Below, piece by piece: positions 24,001 to 35,079 of a DNA stretch of 64,000 nt. A program made the translations under genes and the position numbers. How positions within the stretch are numbered: position 1 is the first letter of the stretch; each line of letters opens with the position of its first letter. This stretch comes from Bretschneidera sinensis. Taxonomy: Eukaryota > Streptophyta > Magnoliopsida > Brassicales > Akaniaceae. The notes under the pieces were generated by a model. The model worked only from the letters and a program-made list of their open reading frames with translations, searched no databases and was not told the origin of the DNA. The stretch lies in NCBI GenBank assembly GCA_023935145.1, contig CM043702.1:63059001-63123000 (forward strand), in the 5' to 3' direction.

Positions 24001-25018
24001 CACCAATCCCTCTCACTTGGAAAGAATTGTCATTCCCCAAGAAGACCCTTCCATCATTGATCTCCTTGAAATTCTTGAACCATTCCTTGTGAGAGCACAT
24101 ATGATAAGTGCACCCAGAATCAAGAATCTACTTTGCACTGCCTTGCCTCCTACTCACATTTGAGCACACAACAAGAACATCATCTTGCTGTTCTCCTTTG
24201 GCAACTGAAGCCTCTCCATTATTGGTCTGGCTTCTCCTCTCATCCCACATCCTCTTCTTGCAATCTTTCTTGAAATGGCCCTCCTTGTTGCAGTAGAAGC
24301 ATCTCCTTCCTCCTCTAAGTCTTATCTTAGAATGAGATCTCCTATGGTTCTGCCCTCTGCCTCTTGTTTTCTCCCAGTAGTTGTCATGGTTGCTACTGCC
24401 ATTCTGAGTTGCTGGCCTTCCTCTTACAAACAGCCCATCTCCACTTGATATCTCCTTCATCTTGGATTTGAAATCATGTGCCCTTATGGCATTGATCACA
24501 ATCTCCTTTGTTAAAGTATTCCTTCCATACTCAATAGCATTAATCAAATTATCAAAGTAATTAGGAAGAGAATTTAACAAGATAACAGCCAATTGTTCAT
24601 CCGAAAAAAGAATGCTACAACTATTCAAATCTTGAACTAGCTTATTAAAGACATCAAGATTATCTTGCAACTCTTTACTAGGATCCATTTTAAAAGCAAA
24701 GATTATTTTAAGAAGATAAATCTTGTTAGGGAGAGTTTTGGTAAGAAACAACTCATCTAGTTTCTTCCATATGACAGTCGGATCCTCCGAGTCTCTGCAC
24801 TCCCTTGTGACGCTATCCGACATGTATAAGAAAATGGTGTTGTAAGCCATCTTCTTCATCTCGGTCCACTGGTCCTCCGTGATGCTTGCTGGAAAAGCAT
24901 CATCTTCTCCAATAGCCAAGTCCACTTTCTATTGCATTAGAACCGCCTTGATCATCCACTTCGAAAGGGCAAAGTCTCCCTTTCCATCAAACTACTCAAC
25001 ACAGAAATTTGAAGCCAT
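21036..25018 (-). pseudogene. gag-pol polyprotein of the copia element, broken
   Basis: The start at 25018 (MASNFCVE) opens gag, with stops after about 8 and 30 residues. 24925-24128 encodes most of gag (UBN2-type, VIWKKLDELFLTKTLPNK) and a CCHC knuckle, CFYCNKEGHFKKDC. Protease wording (LDSGCTYHMCSH) follows at about 24120. Integrase comes next: HLGHMSETGLQVL (23719) with CESCTLGKQHR, then SLIDDYSRRVWVYLL and ALRTDNGLEFCN in 23494-23240. Reverse transcriptase is partly open in 22088-21522 with the intact IYVDDMLLVQ. RNase H ends in ARTKHMDVWYHFIRE, 21242-21036. Stops separate all these pieces, so it cannot transpose unaided. Confidence 0.93.
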
Positions 25019-25243
25019 CTTTGCGGACAAGATCCCAGATTTATGCACTACCCTTAAGTGCTTTCTTTAACCCCAAGAACATAGATCGAAGATGGATCTT
25101 AACACCGTTCTTGAATCAACCTCAAGAACACGATCAGATCTTGATCTTTACACCGTTCTTGAATCACCCAAGAAGTTGATCTTTGATTCTTGGAGTCTTG
25201 GCTCCATCACCTTCTTGTTCTTGCTCCGATACCTAGCTATGCA

Positions 25244-25255
25244 GCTCTAATACCA
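25244..25255 (-). other. Primer-binding site of the copia element (initiator-Met type)
   Basis: GCTCTAATACCA on + is the complement of TGGTATTAGAGC and lies one base from the 5' LTR start at 25257. Confidence 0.9.
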
Positions 25256-25256
25256 C

Positions 25257-26324
25257 TGTTCGAAATCACCTTGACAAGATGCCCATGTGGTGATCTTCTA
25301 AAAACCCAAGCCTAGAATGACTTGTAGAAAGAATTGGAATCGAAAACAGGAACAGAAAATCAAAGAAAGAAAGAAGACAAGCAATTTGTTATCGAGGTTC
25401 GGCAATATGCCTACGTCCTCGTGAGTTCCTCCAAACTCTCTGCACTAAATCAAATGGTTCTTACAAGTTACAACAATTCCCTTCAAGAAGCTCAAGTTCT
25501 TGAAGAAACCAAGAAGAGAAGAAAGGAAGAAGATGAGAACTAACAATGCTCTCTTTCTATCTAGACTTCTCTATCTTTTACACCCAGCCTTACTACAAAG
25601 AGTCCCTCTTGTGTTTGTCACTCTTATACAATTCTCTCTATGTGTTTATAATTGATCTCACAATGTCACAATGTATTCTCTATTCTCTTATTGAAAAATA
25701 AGGCTAGGAAACCCTTTCTATAGCCATCCACTTCTTGGACATTCTTGAGATTCAATCCTCACCCTTTGATCAAGATCATCACTTAATCATGGCCCTTCAT
25801 CACTTTCCTAAGTGGTGCCGTGCATTTTGACCTTGCACACATGCACCTAAGAGAGTCCTTATGCATTCTACCTATGTGTGCAGCAGTGTGCCTGGCGTCT
25901 AGGCGCTCAGCAGGGCACGGTGCAGTGCTGGGCAGAGTGCCTTTGCACACCTTCTGGGCAGTGCGCCGCTGATAGAGGAGCGGTGAGGTGCTTTTGCGTT
26001 TCAAGAGGCAGCATTCTAGATGCTGCACCACTGTGCTATGCATGGTGCGGTGCTGGTGAGGTTCTGGAGGTAGGCATTCTGGATGGTGCGGTGTTGGGCT
26101 GTGCGCGGTGAGGTGCTGGCCTTCACCTGCAGTGCGCACACTCCTTCAGCTTGTGTGCTAAAGTGTGCACACTAGTGCACCTAGCCTTACCTTACTCCAA
26201 AGTGATGCACACACATGTGTGCAGTCTTCTAACTTACTGAACTTTAATCTTCCAACTTTGATTTAGACTTTAATCATCTTCGAACCATGCTTGGACATGT
26301 TTGAACCTTAGACAAATACCAACA
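25257..26324 (-). repeat. 5' LTR of the copia element (1068 bp)
   Basis: On + it runs TGTTCGAAATCACC ... ACAAATACCAACA. Compared with the other LTR it has about 60 extra bases, including CTTGTGTGCTAAAGTGTGC-like sequence near 26145-26180. The TATA-equivalent position reads CTATAGAAAGGG on the minus strand, so the promoter of the transcribing LTR looks damaged. Confidence 0.95.
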
Positions 26325-26615
26325 CCTCTCATGATTATGAAACTAAATTTCACAATTAAAGTGCTAAACATAAAACTTTAAACTCAAAAGAAATAAATTA
26401 AAACTGACTATACATGGATAAAGAAATTCGACTCGCAGCTGTTGTGCGGTGCTTTCCCCTTTTGGTAGCAAAGCCTTCCAAATTGCACATAGAAATCCTT
26501 CGGATTGCACACCCATTTGATGAAGTTAAATGGGGCTTTTATAGGGGAACCCCATGAGTGCAAAACACTTAAAATTTACAAAAGATGTCTCAAGGAATAC
26601 AACCCTATCAGAACT

Positions 26616-28775
26616 TGTAATGGCCCATCCCGAGTTGACCACCCCCGAGACAGTGTCATCACGTTTTGAAATCCCAGCACGACACATATATGCAACAATA
26701 CAAAAACATCAATCAACTCAATGTATATATATCTATATACATCAATCCTCAACCCTCAACATGAGAGTTATATTATTAAAATTTCAACTGAAATAATATA
26801 TACAACATATGATGCATGAATATTTAAAACAAAAAAAATCTATTAGTCTGAGGATATGGATCACGTGGCTTACATAAAATAATTTAGTCTGAATCTCAGC
26901 TTATAATTGTATCTGCCCTGCCCACTACCTGAAATTATTTAACAATGAGGAGCGAACTTCATAAGCTCAGTGAATTAAAGTTACAAGAAGTACTCGATTT
27001 GAATACTTCCAGTCACATTTTATAATTCAATTGTTTCTCATTCACCAATATTAATCATCTATTTCTTCACATATAATAATTCAATCTCTAAAATAATCTT
27101 CTAATATTCATTCATCTATTAACTCATATAATTTAATAATAACATTATATTATCACTATTCATATCATAATTCCAACTATTTATCAATCTCTTCTTAAAT
27201 CAATCATCAAACATATCAATTTTTTCTTCTCATATATTTAATCATCTTGAGATTATCAATTCAATATCATTATTTATCTCGTTATGAGGTTCACAGCATA
27301 TAATCAATCAATCAAATAATTTTTATCGTATCATACTTTCACATTTCTTTCTCAACATATCAGTCTCTCTGTGAGACTTATTTGTTTGTCATTAATTTCA
27401 CAATCAAGACTGATGCTTTAGCATCTCAGTTAATAATAATCAATAATTAAAACAAATACAATGCATGAATTTATATTATTTTCTTTCTTTCTCATCAGAT
27501 CATTTCATATTATCATCTGGGAACGTCTTCCAACATATTGACATTTTTTAGCTAGACCAGCTACCTTCTCGGTCATTTAAGCTAAACTAGCTACCTTCCT
27601 GGTCTTTTCTTTTTTTAGCTAAATCGGCTGCCTTCTCGGTCCTTTCAAGTAGACTAGCTACCTTCCTGGACCCTTTTATTTTACTAGACCAACTGCCTTC
27701 CTCATCTTTTTTTTCTAGATCGGCTGTCTTCCCGATCTTTTCTTTTTTTTTTTCTAGACCGATTGCCTTCTCGGTCTTTTTTTTTCCTAGACCAGCTACC
27801 TTCCGGGTCTTTTCTTTTATGAATATGAGCAATAATATGCAAGCAATCATACATCAAAACATTCAATTCAATTATTTAGCTCTTTTTCAAAATTATTATT
27901 TTTATCATATTTATTAAATTGTCTCATCATATATCATATCAACTTTTCAACCATATTTTTCATAATATAACTTTTCAACATATTTTTCATTTATTCATAT
28001 AATTAATATTCAACATATTATTAAATCTATAATCAATAAACCAAATCAATCACCATACTTATCTAAAAGTACATCATTAAATCATTATAATTCAATCATT
28101 TATTCAAATATCACAATTTCATATTTTTATTAGTTTCGATTACTAACAATAAATCTAACTCACCACGTAGCACTTAAAGCTACCCGTGGATCACCTCCTT
28201 GTCTTTCCTGCTCTTTTCAGCAATTTCACCCGATTGCTTATCGTCAATACCTCAAATATGATGAAGTCTTGCTATTGTAATTGAATGACTGTACTATCTC
28301 TAATATTGGAGAAATTTTCTTTTCAAATTCTTACTAAGAAATTTGAATTGAAGAAAGAAGAAAACCAAATGGGATTTGGTAAGAAATATAAAACAAAACA
28401 AACTAATTTTTTTCTCAACACTGCCACCATTTGTTCTCAGGTGGATTGTATACAATATGCATGCTTTGTTTGAAACCACATAAGACCACCTGGTGTCCAA
28501 GTGTCATCCTTCCTTCTTCTTTTTCTCTCCTTTATAGCTGCAAAGGCTACACCTATGTTTATGTTTCCCTTTGTAACATTCACACACCACACCTGGAGGC
28601 TTAGCGTCTAGGTGTCCCTTTTTTTTCTCTTTGTGACACCAAATGTTCAAGTGTTTTTTTTCAAAAGAATTATTTTATTCAATAATAAATCTTTCATATA
28701 TATATATTATTTTAATTTCATGTCATATCTATCAAATTACTTCTTTACCCTTACTTTAAGAATATAAGTATTACA
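26616..28775 (-). repeat. 3' LTR of G2 (2160 bp)
   Basis: It runs from TGTAATGGCCCATCCC to AAGTATTACA. It contains a minisatellite at 27545-27830 with about eight units of the type CTAGACCRGCTGCCTTCYCGGTCTTTT. The corresponding array in the other LTR is shorter, which accounts for much of the length difference (2160 against 1962 bp). Confidence 0.93.
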
Positions 28776-28789
28776 ATTCTACCCACCTT

Positions 28790-31400
28790 ACAAAAACTTA
28801 CCTAACTCATGAAAAAGCTAGGGGTACTTTTTCCTCATTCTTGCCTCAAGCTCCTATGTAATTTCTTCAACATCTTTATTATGCCACAATACTTGAATCA
28901 AAGGAATAACTTTATTATTTAAGACTTGTTCTTTTCTATCTAGAATTCTTACTGGTACTTACATAAAGGTCAAATCTTCATGAAGTTCTACAACTTGATT
29001 CGGAATACTATGGGATTCATTATGTAAACACTTTCTCAAAAGTTGAACATGGAACACATTCTGTAATTGCTTTAACTCTGAAGGCAAATCTAATTTGTAT
29101 GCTACTGGTCCAACTCTTTCAATTACCTCATATGGCCCCACAAATCTCAAACTTAACTTTTCTTTCTTTTTAAATCTTAGTACACCTTTCCATAGAGATA
29201 TCTTCAAAAATACTTAGTCACCAACCTAAAATTCAAGAGGTCATCTTCTATTATCAACATATCCCTTTTGTCTGTTTTGTACTGCTTTAAGGTTCTTTCT
29301 AACCAGTTTGATCCCCTCAGTAGTTAAATCTATCATTTATGGACCAAATACCTTTCTTTCTCCAACTTTTTCCCAATATACTGGAGTTCTACACCTTCTA
29401 CCATATAAAACCTCAAATGGTATCATCCTAATACTAGTTTGATACTGATTATTGTATGCAAACTCAATTAAAGGTAAATAAGCATCACAGCTCACTGAAA
29501 AACTCAATACATTCAAATAATCTTCTATGTCTACCCATCTGTTTGAGGGTGAAAAGCTATACTAAATTGTAAGTACATATTTGTGGCTTTCTGAAAGCCT
29601 CTCCAAAAACCTCACAATCTCAGCTACATACAGTTCGGCCAACTTTTTAGGACTCACATTGTATCGTGACTGATGCGATGAAATTGATACTAGCAAGTGC
29701 ACTAATCATTAAAGTAATAAAATGATGAGTAAATATCATTCCCAACAAGGACTGAGCAAATACTACAGAAATTATGACTCAACTCTTGCTATTATTTGAG
29801 CAAACGAATAATTGTAGGAGAAAATTTTACTAGCAATTAACTAAAAACAGAAGCAATAATAATTAACGGAAGATTTGCAAACTTTGGAATGAAAACTCTT
29901 ATGAACTAACGTGCTAAGGACTCGACTTCACCTAAACCATTATTGACAAGAGTTTTGAATGGACAAGTTTCACTTACTATGTTTTTCAAGATGGTAGAAT
30001 CCCCAATCAATGGTTATCCTTATTCTAGGTCTAACCACAATCTCAAGAATCATCAACTTCAAATATCCATATTCCAGGTCTATTCTAGATTGATTCAAAT
30101 TAAGAAGCATTAAGTGTTTTTGGATTCCTTTCGGTTAAATCTCCCCATTCGGTTACAATTTAAGTGGACCACATGAACTTTCTAGAATCCCTATTCGGTT
30201 ACTCTTATTCCATTCATGGCATGTTTTACTCTGGCCTTTGCATAGATAACAATCCAATATCATATTTATTAGTTCAACCATTCATAAAAGCATGGCTTCT
30301 CTATTCGACACATCACCATGCCCAAAGAAGGAATCAAAATAATAAAAAGCATTAAGAGCAATAAAACACACTCTTTGAAAAACACATTAAATTCCACTTG
30401 TCCAAACAACAACTCAAGATAAAGGTTTAGGATCCATCTATCCTTAACACAAAAATATCTACTCCATAATAATATTAAAAAAAACCCATGTTCATATTAT
30501 AAAATATCAACATAGATAGATAAGAATAATACAAAACCGGAGAAGAATGATTTAAAAGCTTGATGCGTAGCCTCCCGGAGTGTCTCCAACCCTCCTTTTG
30601 CGTCTCCTCTCCTCCAAATTCTGTTTTCTTCTTCTACGGCCGCCCTATTCGAGATCCCCTTTTTCTTTCAGCTAGGGTTAGTATTTATAACTTTCAAAAC
30701 CCGCGGGCTGGCGCTGTAGCGCCAACTTCCCGGCACTGTAGCTCCAAGTTGCTACCCAATCTTCACATATTATCACCATTTCAGCGTTGCAGCTTCAGCT
30801 TTCTGGCGCTGCAGCTTCCACTTTCTGTCCAATCTTCACAAATCTCTTGATTTTGAATTCAATTTGATTTAACTCCTCAATATACTCTACAAAATAGAAA
30901 CATAATCAAAATCCAAGATTTAAGCAATTATAACTATTAAAACATGAGGAAATATAACAAACATATAGATATTATGAGTTCTTATCAGTGACCTCTCTGG
31001 GTATTAGAAAATTCAGAAACAAAATCTATACTCACATTTTTCTATGGTTATTCAAGCACAAGAAGAGGCTGTAGTAAACCTCCCGGATGTTTATTCTCTG
31101 ACTTCACTTGCTGAAAAACCAAGCATCTATAAATATATTCAGCTACATCCCTCTTCAATCCTGACCACCAGTAATTCTGTCTCAATCCTCTATACATCTT
31201 ATTGTTACTCGGGTGCATCGAATATACATGATCATGTGCCTCTCTCAATATCTCCTTTCTCAACTTAGCATCATTGGGAACACAAATCCTATGTTCCAAT
31301 ACCAAAATATCATCATTTCTAATTTTGAACTCATATTGATTTCTACTAAGCACTTCCTGCTTAATCTTCTCTATCTCTTCATCTCTACCTTACATTTCTA
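28790..31400 (-). pseudogene. Integrase region of G2, split by a solo LTR
   Basis: 31353-31048 encodes the integrase zinc-binding domain: ILREAHDHVYSMHPSNNKMYRGLRQNYWW and CLVFQQ (the last Cys of the usual CxxC reads F/Q, so the zinc site is damaged). The core domain is broken by the 29671-30987 insertion. Wording such as VAEIVR resumes on the other side at 29665. 29207-28959 encodes the C-terminal domain (KISLWKGVLRF, GPYEVIERVGPVAYKLDLP, NVFHVQLLRK). A degenerate KKYP.LF tail reaches the polypurine tract. Many stops lie in between. Confidence 0.85.
29671..30987 (-). mobile_element. Solo LTR of an Athila-type element (1317 bp)
   Basis: TGATGCGATGAAATTGATAC at 29671 and GAGTTCTTATCA at 30987 are flanked by a perfect GTGAC duplication (29666-29670 and 30988-30992). 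It contains no internal sequence, so an element inserted here and was reduced to one LTR by LTR-LTR recombination. The minus-strand TATA-like TTATAAATACTAAC (about 30680-30695) and the AGCAAGTGCAC stretch near the other end set the orientation. A block with repeated GGCGCTGTAGC/GGCGCTGCAGC lies at about 30705-30825. Confidence 0.92.
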
Positions 31401-32720
31401 ATAAGTGTTCTACAATAGATGATTGTACAACCATGTTTTCCAATAATACTCATCTATCAGTAATATTCAAGTTCATTATCATCTTTCTCAACTCTACTAT
31501 CAAATTCACATCATGGCTCTCTATAGCAGCTAATCTTCTTATAGATTTTATGCTCAATGCACTAGCAGCCACATTCACTTTCCCTAGATTATAATGTATC
31601 GTACAATCATAATCACTAATCAACTCCATCCAACTCCTTTATCTCAAATTCATCTTTCTCTGGGTATTTAAGTATGTCAAACTCTTATGGTCAATAAATA
31701 TCTCACAAGTGGCTTCATACAGATGATGTCTCCTAATCTTCAAACCAAACACTATGGCAGCCAACTCTAAGTCATGGGTCGGGTAATTTCTTTCATGATT
31801 CTTCTATTGCCTAAAAGCATATGCCACTACCTTCCCATCTTGCACCAACACACATCCCAACCCTTAATGCGAAGCATCACTATACACAACAAATCCTTAA
31901 TCACTAGAAGAAAGCACCAACACTAGAGCAGTAGTTAATTTCTCCTTCAACAACTAAAAACTATTCTCACACTCCTTAGACCATACAAACTTCACCTCTT
32001 TCCTGGTCAATCTAGTCAAAGTTGTAACAATCATAGAGAAGTCCTGAATGAATCTTCTGTAAGAACCAGCTAATCCTAAGAAGCTTCTAATCTCAGTCAC
32101 ATTAGTTTGTCTCTCCTAACTCAAAACTACCTATGGATCAACTGCTATAGCTTCTCCAGATACTACATGCCCCAAGAAAGTTATTTCATTCAGCTAAAAT
32201 TCATATTTATAAAATTTAGGATACAATCTCTCACTCAGAATCTCCAACACCATTTCTAAATTCCTCACATGTTGTTCTTCATTCTTAGAATATACCAAAA
32301 TGTCATCAATAAATACAACCATAAACTTGTTAAAATATAGTTTAAACACTCTATTCATCAAGTCCATGAATGTAGTTGGAGCATAAGTCAACCCAAATGG
32401 TAGCAAAAGAATCTCATGGTGACCATAACATGTCCAAAAGGCAGTCTTAAGCACGTCTCCTTCTTTTATTCTCAATTGGTGATAACTTGATCTCAAGTCT
32501 ATCTTAGAAAATACCCTTGCTCCCTACAACTTCTCAAATAAATCATCTATCCTGGGTAAAGGATATTTGTTCTTAATGGTTATCTTATTAAACTATTTGT
32601 AGTTTATACACAATCTCATTGTTCTATCTTTCTTTTTCAGAAACAGTGCAGGGGCTCCCCAAGGCGACATACTAGGTCGAATAAATTTTTTATCTAGAAA
32701 CTCATGAAGCTGAACTTTCA
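31401..32720 (-). pseudogene. Reverse transcriptase and RNase H of G2, broken
   Basis: 32496-32194 is the open core of reverse transcriptase ([35 protein letters not shown] and the intact catalytic [11 protein letters not shown]). The upstream LDLRS-equivalent and the downstream connection and RNase H (about 32100-31500) are recognisable only in pieces between stops. Confidence 0.85.
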
Positions 32721-33241
32721 ACTCTCTCAACTCAACTGGTGCCACTCTTTAAGGTGCTATAGATATGGGTGTTGATCCCGGAATCACGTCAATACAAACC
32801 TTAATCTCCCTATTGGGAGGCAACCCAGACAACTCCTCAGGGAAAACATCAGCAAAATCTTTCACTACTAAGATTTCTTATAACTTCCTAATCTCCTTTC
32901 TAGAATTCACCACATACGTAAAATACCCCTCATAACCCTTCTTCGCCCATTTACTAGCAGTCAGAGCAGATTAAGACAGTTGACAAGTATTTTATGTTCT
33001 TCTTAAAAGTTAAACTCATCTTGTCCTGGTATCCTGAACACCATAGTCTTCCTAAAACAATATACCCAAGCATGATATGCAAATAATCAATTCATCCCCA
33101 AAATTAAATCAAAATCTGTGATATTTAAAGGCAACAAATCAATTTCAAATTCCCTACCAGCCATACTAATCACATAACCCCGATAAATTATTAAGATAAT
33201 AACCTTATCCCCAGTAGGAACTGCAACAATAACTGCATGCA

Positions 33242-34620
33242 TCAAAGGGTAACACAAGCATAAATAGATTTCATGTAAACACTGGATGCAAAAGAATAGG
33301 TTGCACTAGGATCAATCAATAATCTAGTAGGTCTATCAAGAATAAATACCATACCCATAACAATATCAAGAATGTTCTTTGCATCCTGTTGGGTCAACAC
33401 ATAGACTCTACTGTCTCTGGGCTGTAACTGATCACTGCGTCCTCTCTTAGCTACTGATCCTCTTCCTCTAACCTGCATACTCCCTGATCCACCACCCCTC
33501 TCTACTTGTTTTCTCTTAACACCTCCAGCACTTATCTCAACAGATTTTTCCACTAGACAATCTATATTAACATGTCCTCCTTCACCACATAAAAAAGTAC
33601 ATCAGAGTAGGACAATTCTGAGACAGATACCATGTCTAATTACATCTAAAATGAATTATTACCTCTCGATCATACATTATATTACCAATTCCCCTTGGTG
33701 GCATACTTACTCCTCTACCATAACTTCAGTTCCCATAGCTGGTCTCCCAAATCTAGGAGTCCCACCGATATTACTATAAGCTACAGAAGTAACAGATCTT
33801 GCTTGCCTCTGACTCTATATTACAGTTCCTTGTGACAAGGAACGCCCCATCTGGGGTGGTCTCCCACCCTGCACACTCATACTGCTACCACATCTGGGTC
33901 CCTCAAATCTAGACCTCTTCAGCCAATCCCTTATACCTCTAAGCTCTATCACATTCTTCTTAATCTGTAATGCTATATCCACCAAACTAACATAATTAAT
34001 ATGCCACATGTAAGATAGTTTTGATCTAATCTCAAAATATAATCCATCTAGGAACCTCTTACACTTCTTCTCCTTTATGTCTACCATTTGAAACAAACCT
34101 TGGCAAAGCCACAAATTTGCTATCATACTGAGCCACAGTCAACATATTTTACCTCAAATAAATGAAATCTCTCTTCTGTTAGGCTCTAAAAGTATATGAG
34201 CAATACTTATAAAATAAAAAGGCTCCTTAAACCCACTCCAAGTTAAAATTCTATCAACATATGTACTTACTCTGGAAAGAGTATCCTCCCACCATTCTAA
34301 AACTTATCCTTCTAACTTAAACGAAGCAAAGACAACCCTCTGCTTGTTTAGTCGCTGGTAAAATACCAAATAATCTATCTATATGTTTCACCCATAGTTC
34401 AAGCTCAAAAGGATTTATAGATCCTTTAAACAACAAAGCATTCGATTTAATATATCTAACAAAACAATCTCCCTGCATCTCGTGCATAAACTTAACTTTC
34501 CCCTTTTGAATGTCTACCATTACTAGATTTACAACAACCTCAAGCACTGCTCTAGCCTGTTCATCAAGTCTATGCTATTGATTATCAACTCTATCATCTG
34601 TTACATTCATTTTTTTTTCT
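33242..34620 (-). pseudogene. gag and protease of G2, broken
   Basis: 34547-34317 has the gag start (FKGSINPFELELWVKHIDRLF). 34126-33815 has the capsid end (CKRFLDGLYFEIRSKL) followed by a basic, Arg/Ser-rich stretch. 33553-33242 has a basic nucleocapsid-like region followed by VYVLTQQDA and the protease site LLIDPSATYSFAS, where the usual catalytic D-(S/T/P)-G has lost its Gly. Stops and shifts separate the three. Confidence 0.83.
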
Positions 34621-34943
34621 TCAAGAGCATGAGGAAGAGCTTCTCTTAGCTCGCATCTCTTTCAACTTTAGATTTTCTCACACCTTTACTAGTATCAATT
34701 ATACTATCAACATTTTCCCTTCTAGGAAACTCACTCTAACTCAGCCCCCATCTCAACCTCAGCTCGTCTAAAAATTAGGGCCCTACCATGCCTTCTCTAG
34801 TCAGCAACTCTAACTCTAGGTCTCCCATGTCCATGGAACATCCTCAGATAATGCATTAAACTTTAGTTTATTTAAATCTTTCACTTCTTTAAATTTTTAT
34901 GCAGCCTGCATAATCATAAAACCTAATGCTTTGATACCAAAAT

Positions 34944-35047
34944 TGTAACGACCCATCTCGGGTTGGCCACCCCTGAGACGGTGTCGTCAGGATTTAAAAT
35001 CATAGCATGACACATATATGCAACAATATAAAAAATTCAATCAACTG

Positions 35048-35079
<32 letters not shown>

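Larger units (their letters stand above)
19947..26324 (-). mobile_element. Ty1/copia element, complete layout (6.4 kb)
   Basis: In minus order it has a 5' LTR (26324-25257), a PBS complement GCTCTAATACCA (25244-25255), a gag-pol region (25018-21036), a polypurine tract just right of 20952, and a 3' LTR (20952-19947). The flanking duplication is CCTCT at 19942-19946 and 26325-26329. The order integrase before reverse transcriptase is the copia order. It inserted into the Athila-like 5' LTR. Confidence 0.96.
10193..26567 (-). mobile_element. Athila-like Ty3/gypsy element, partly deleted and twice interrupted
   Basis: In minus order the element shows a 5' LTR (26567 down to 13856, in three pieces), a tRNA-Asp-type primer-binding site complement (13832-13849), gag (13551-12613), pol starting with reverse transcriptase (12545 to about 11590), a long 3' non-coding region, and a polypurine tract (complement of TACCCCTAAACTTA at 10195-10208). 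Most of reverse transcriptase and all of RNase H and integrase are missing. The left LTR next to 10192 does not match the right LTR, so this is either a chimera of two related elements or a recombinant. The PBS and the gag/RT wording identify the lineage. Confidence 0.8.
13856..26567 (-). repeat. 5' LTR of the Athila-like element, split into three pieces
   Basis: The pieces are 13856-13915, 19415-19946 and 26325-26567, about 830 bp when the two insertions are ignored. The minus-strand start is TGTTTTGCACTCATGGGG (26567) with a TATA box (CCCTATAAAAGCCCC, complement at about 26533-26547). The minus-strand end is ...AAACTCACAACA (13856). 'CAAGTGCGAGGTCGA' is regained when G1 is removed. Both interruptions carry target duplications, CAAG(T) and CCTCT, which proves the order of events. 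Confidence 0.85.

Noticed and set aside
25783..26139. 118-residue minus-strand ORF rich in His, Pro and Cys, and a 77-residue + ORF over it
   Set aside because: Both lie in the GC-rich repeat of the copia LTR, and the other LTR copy does not preserve the frame.
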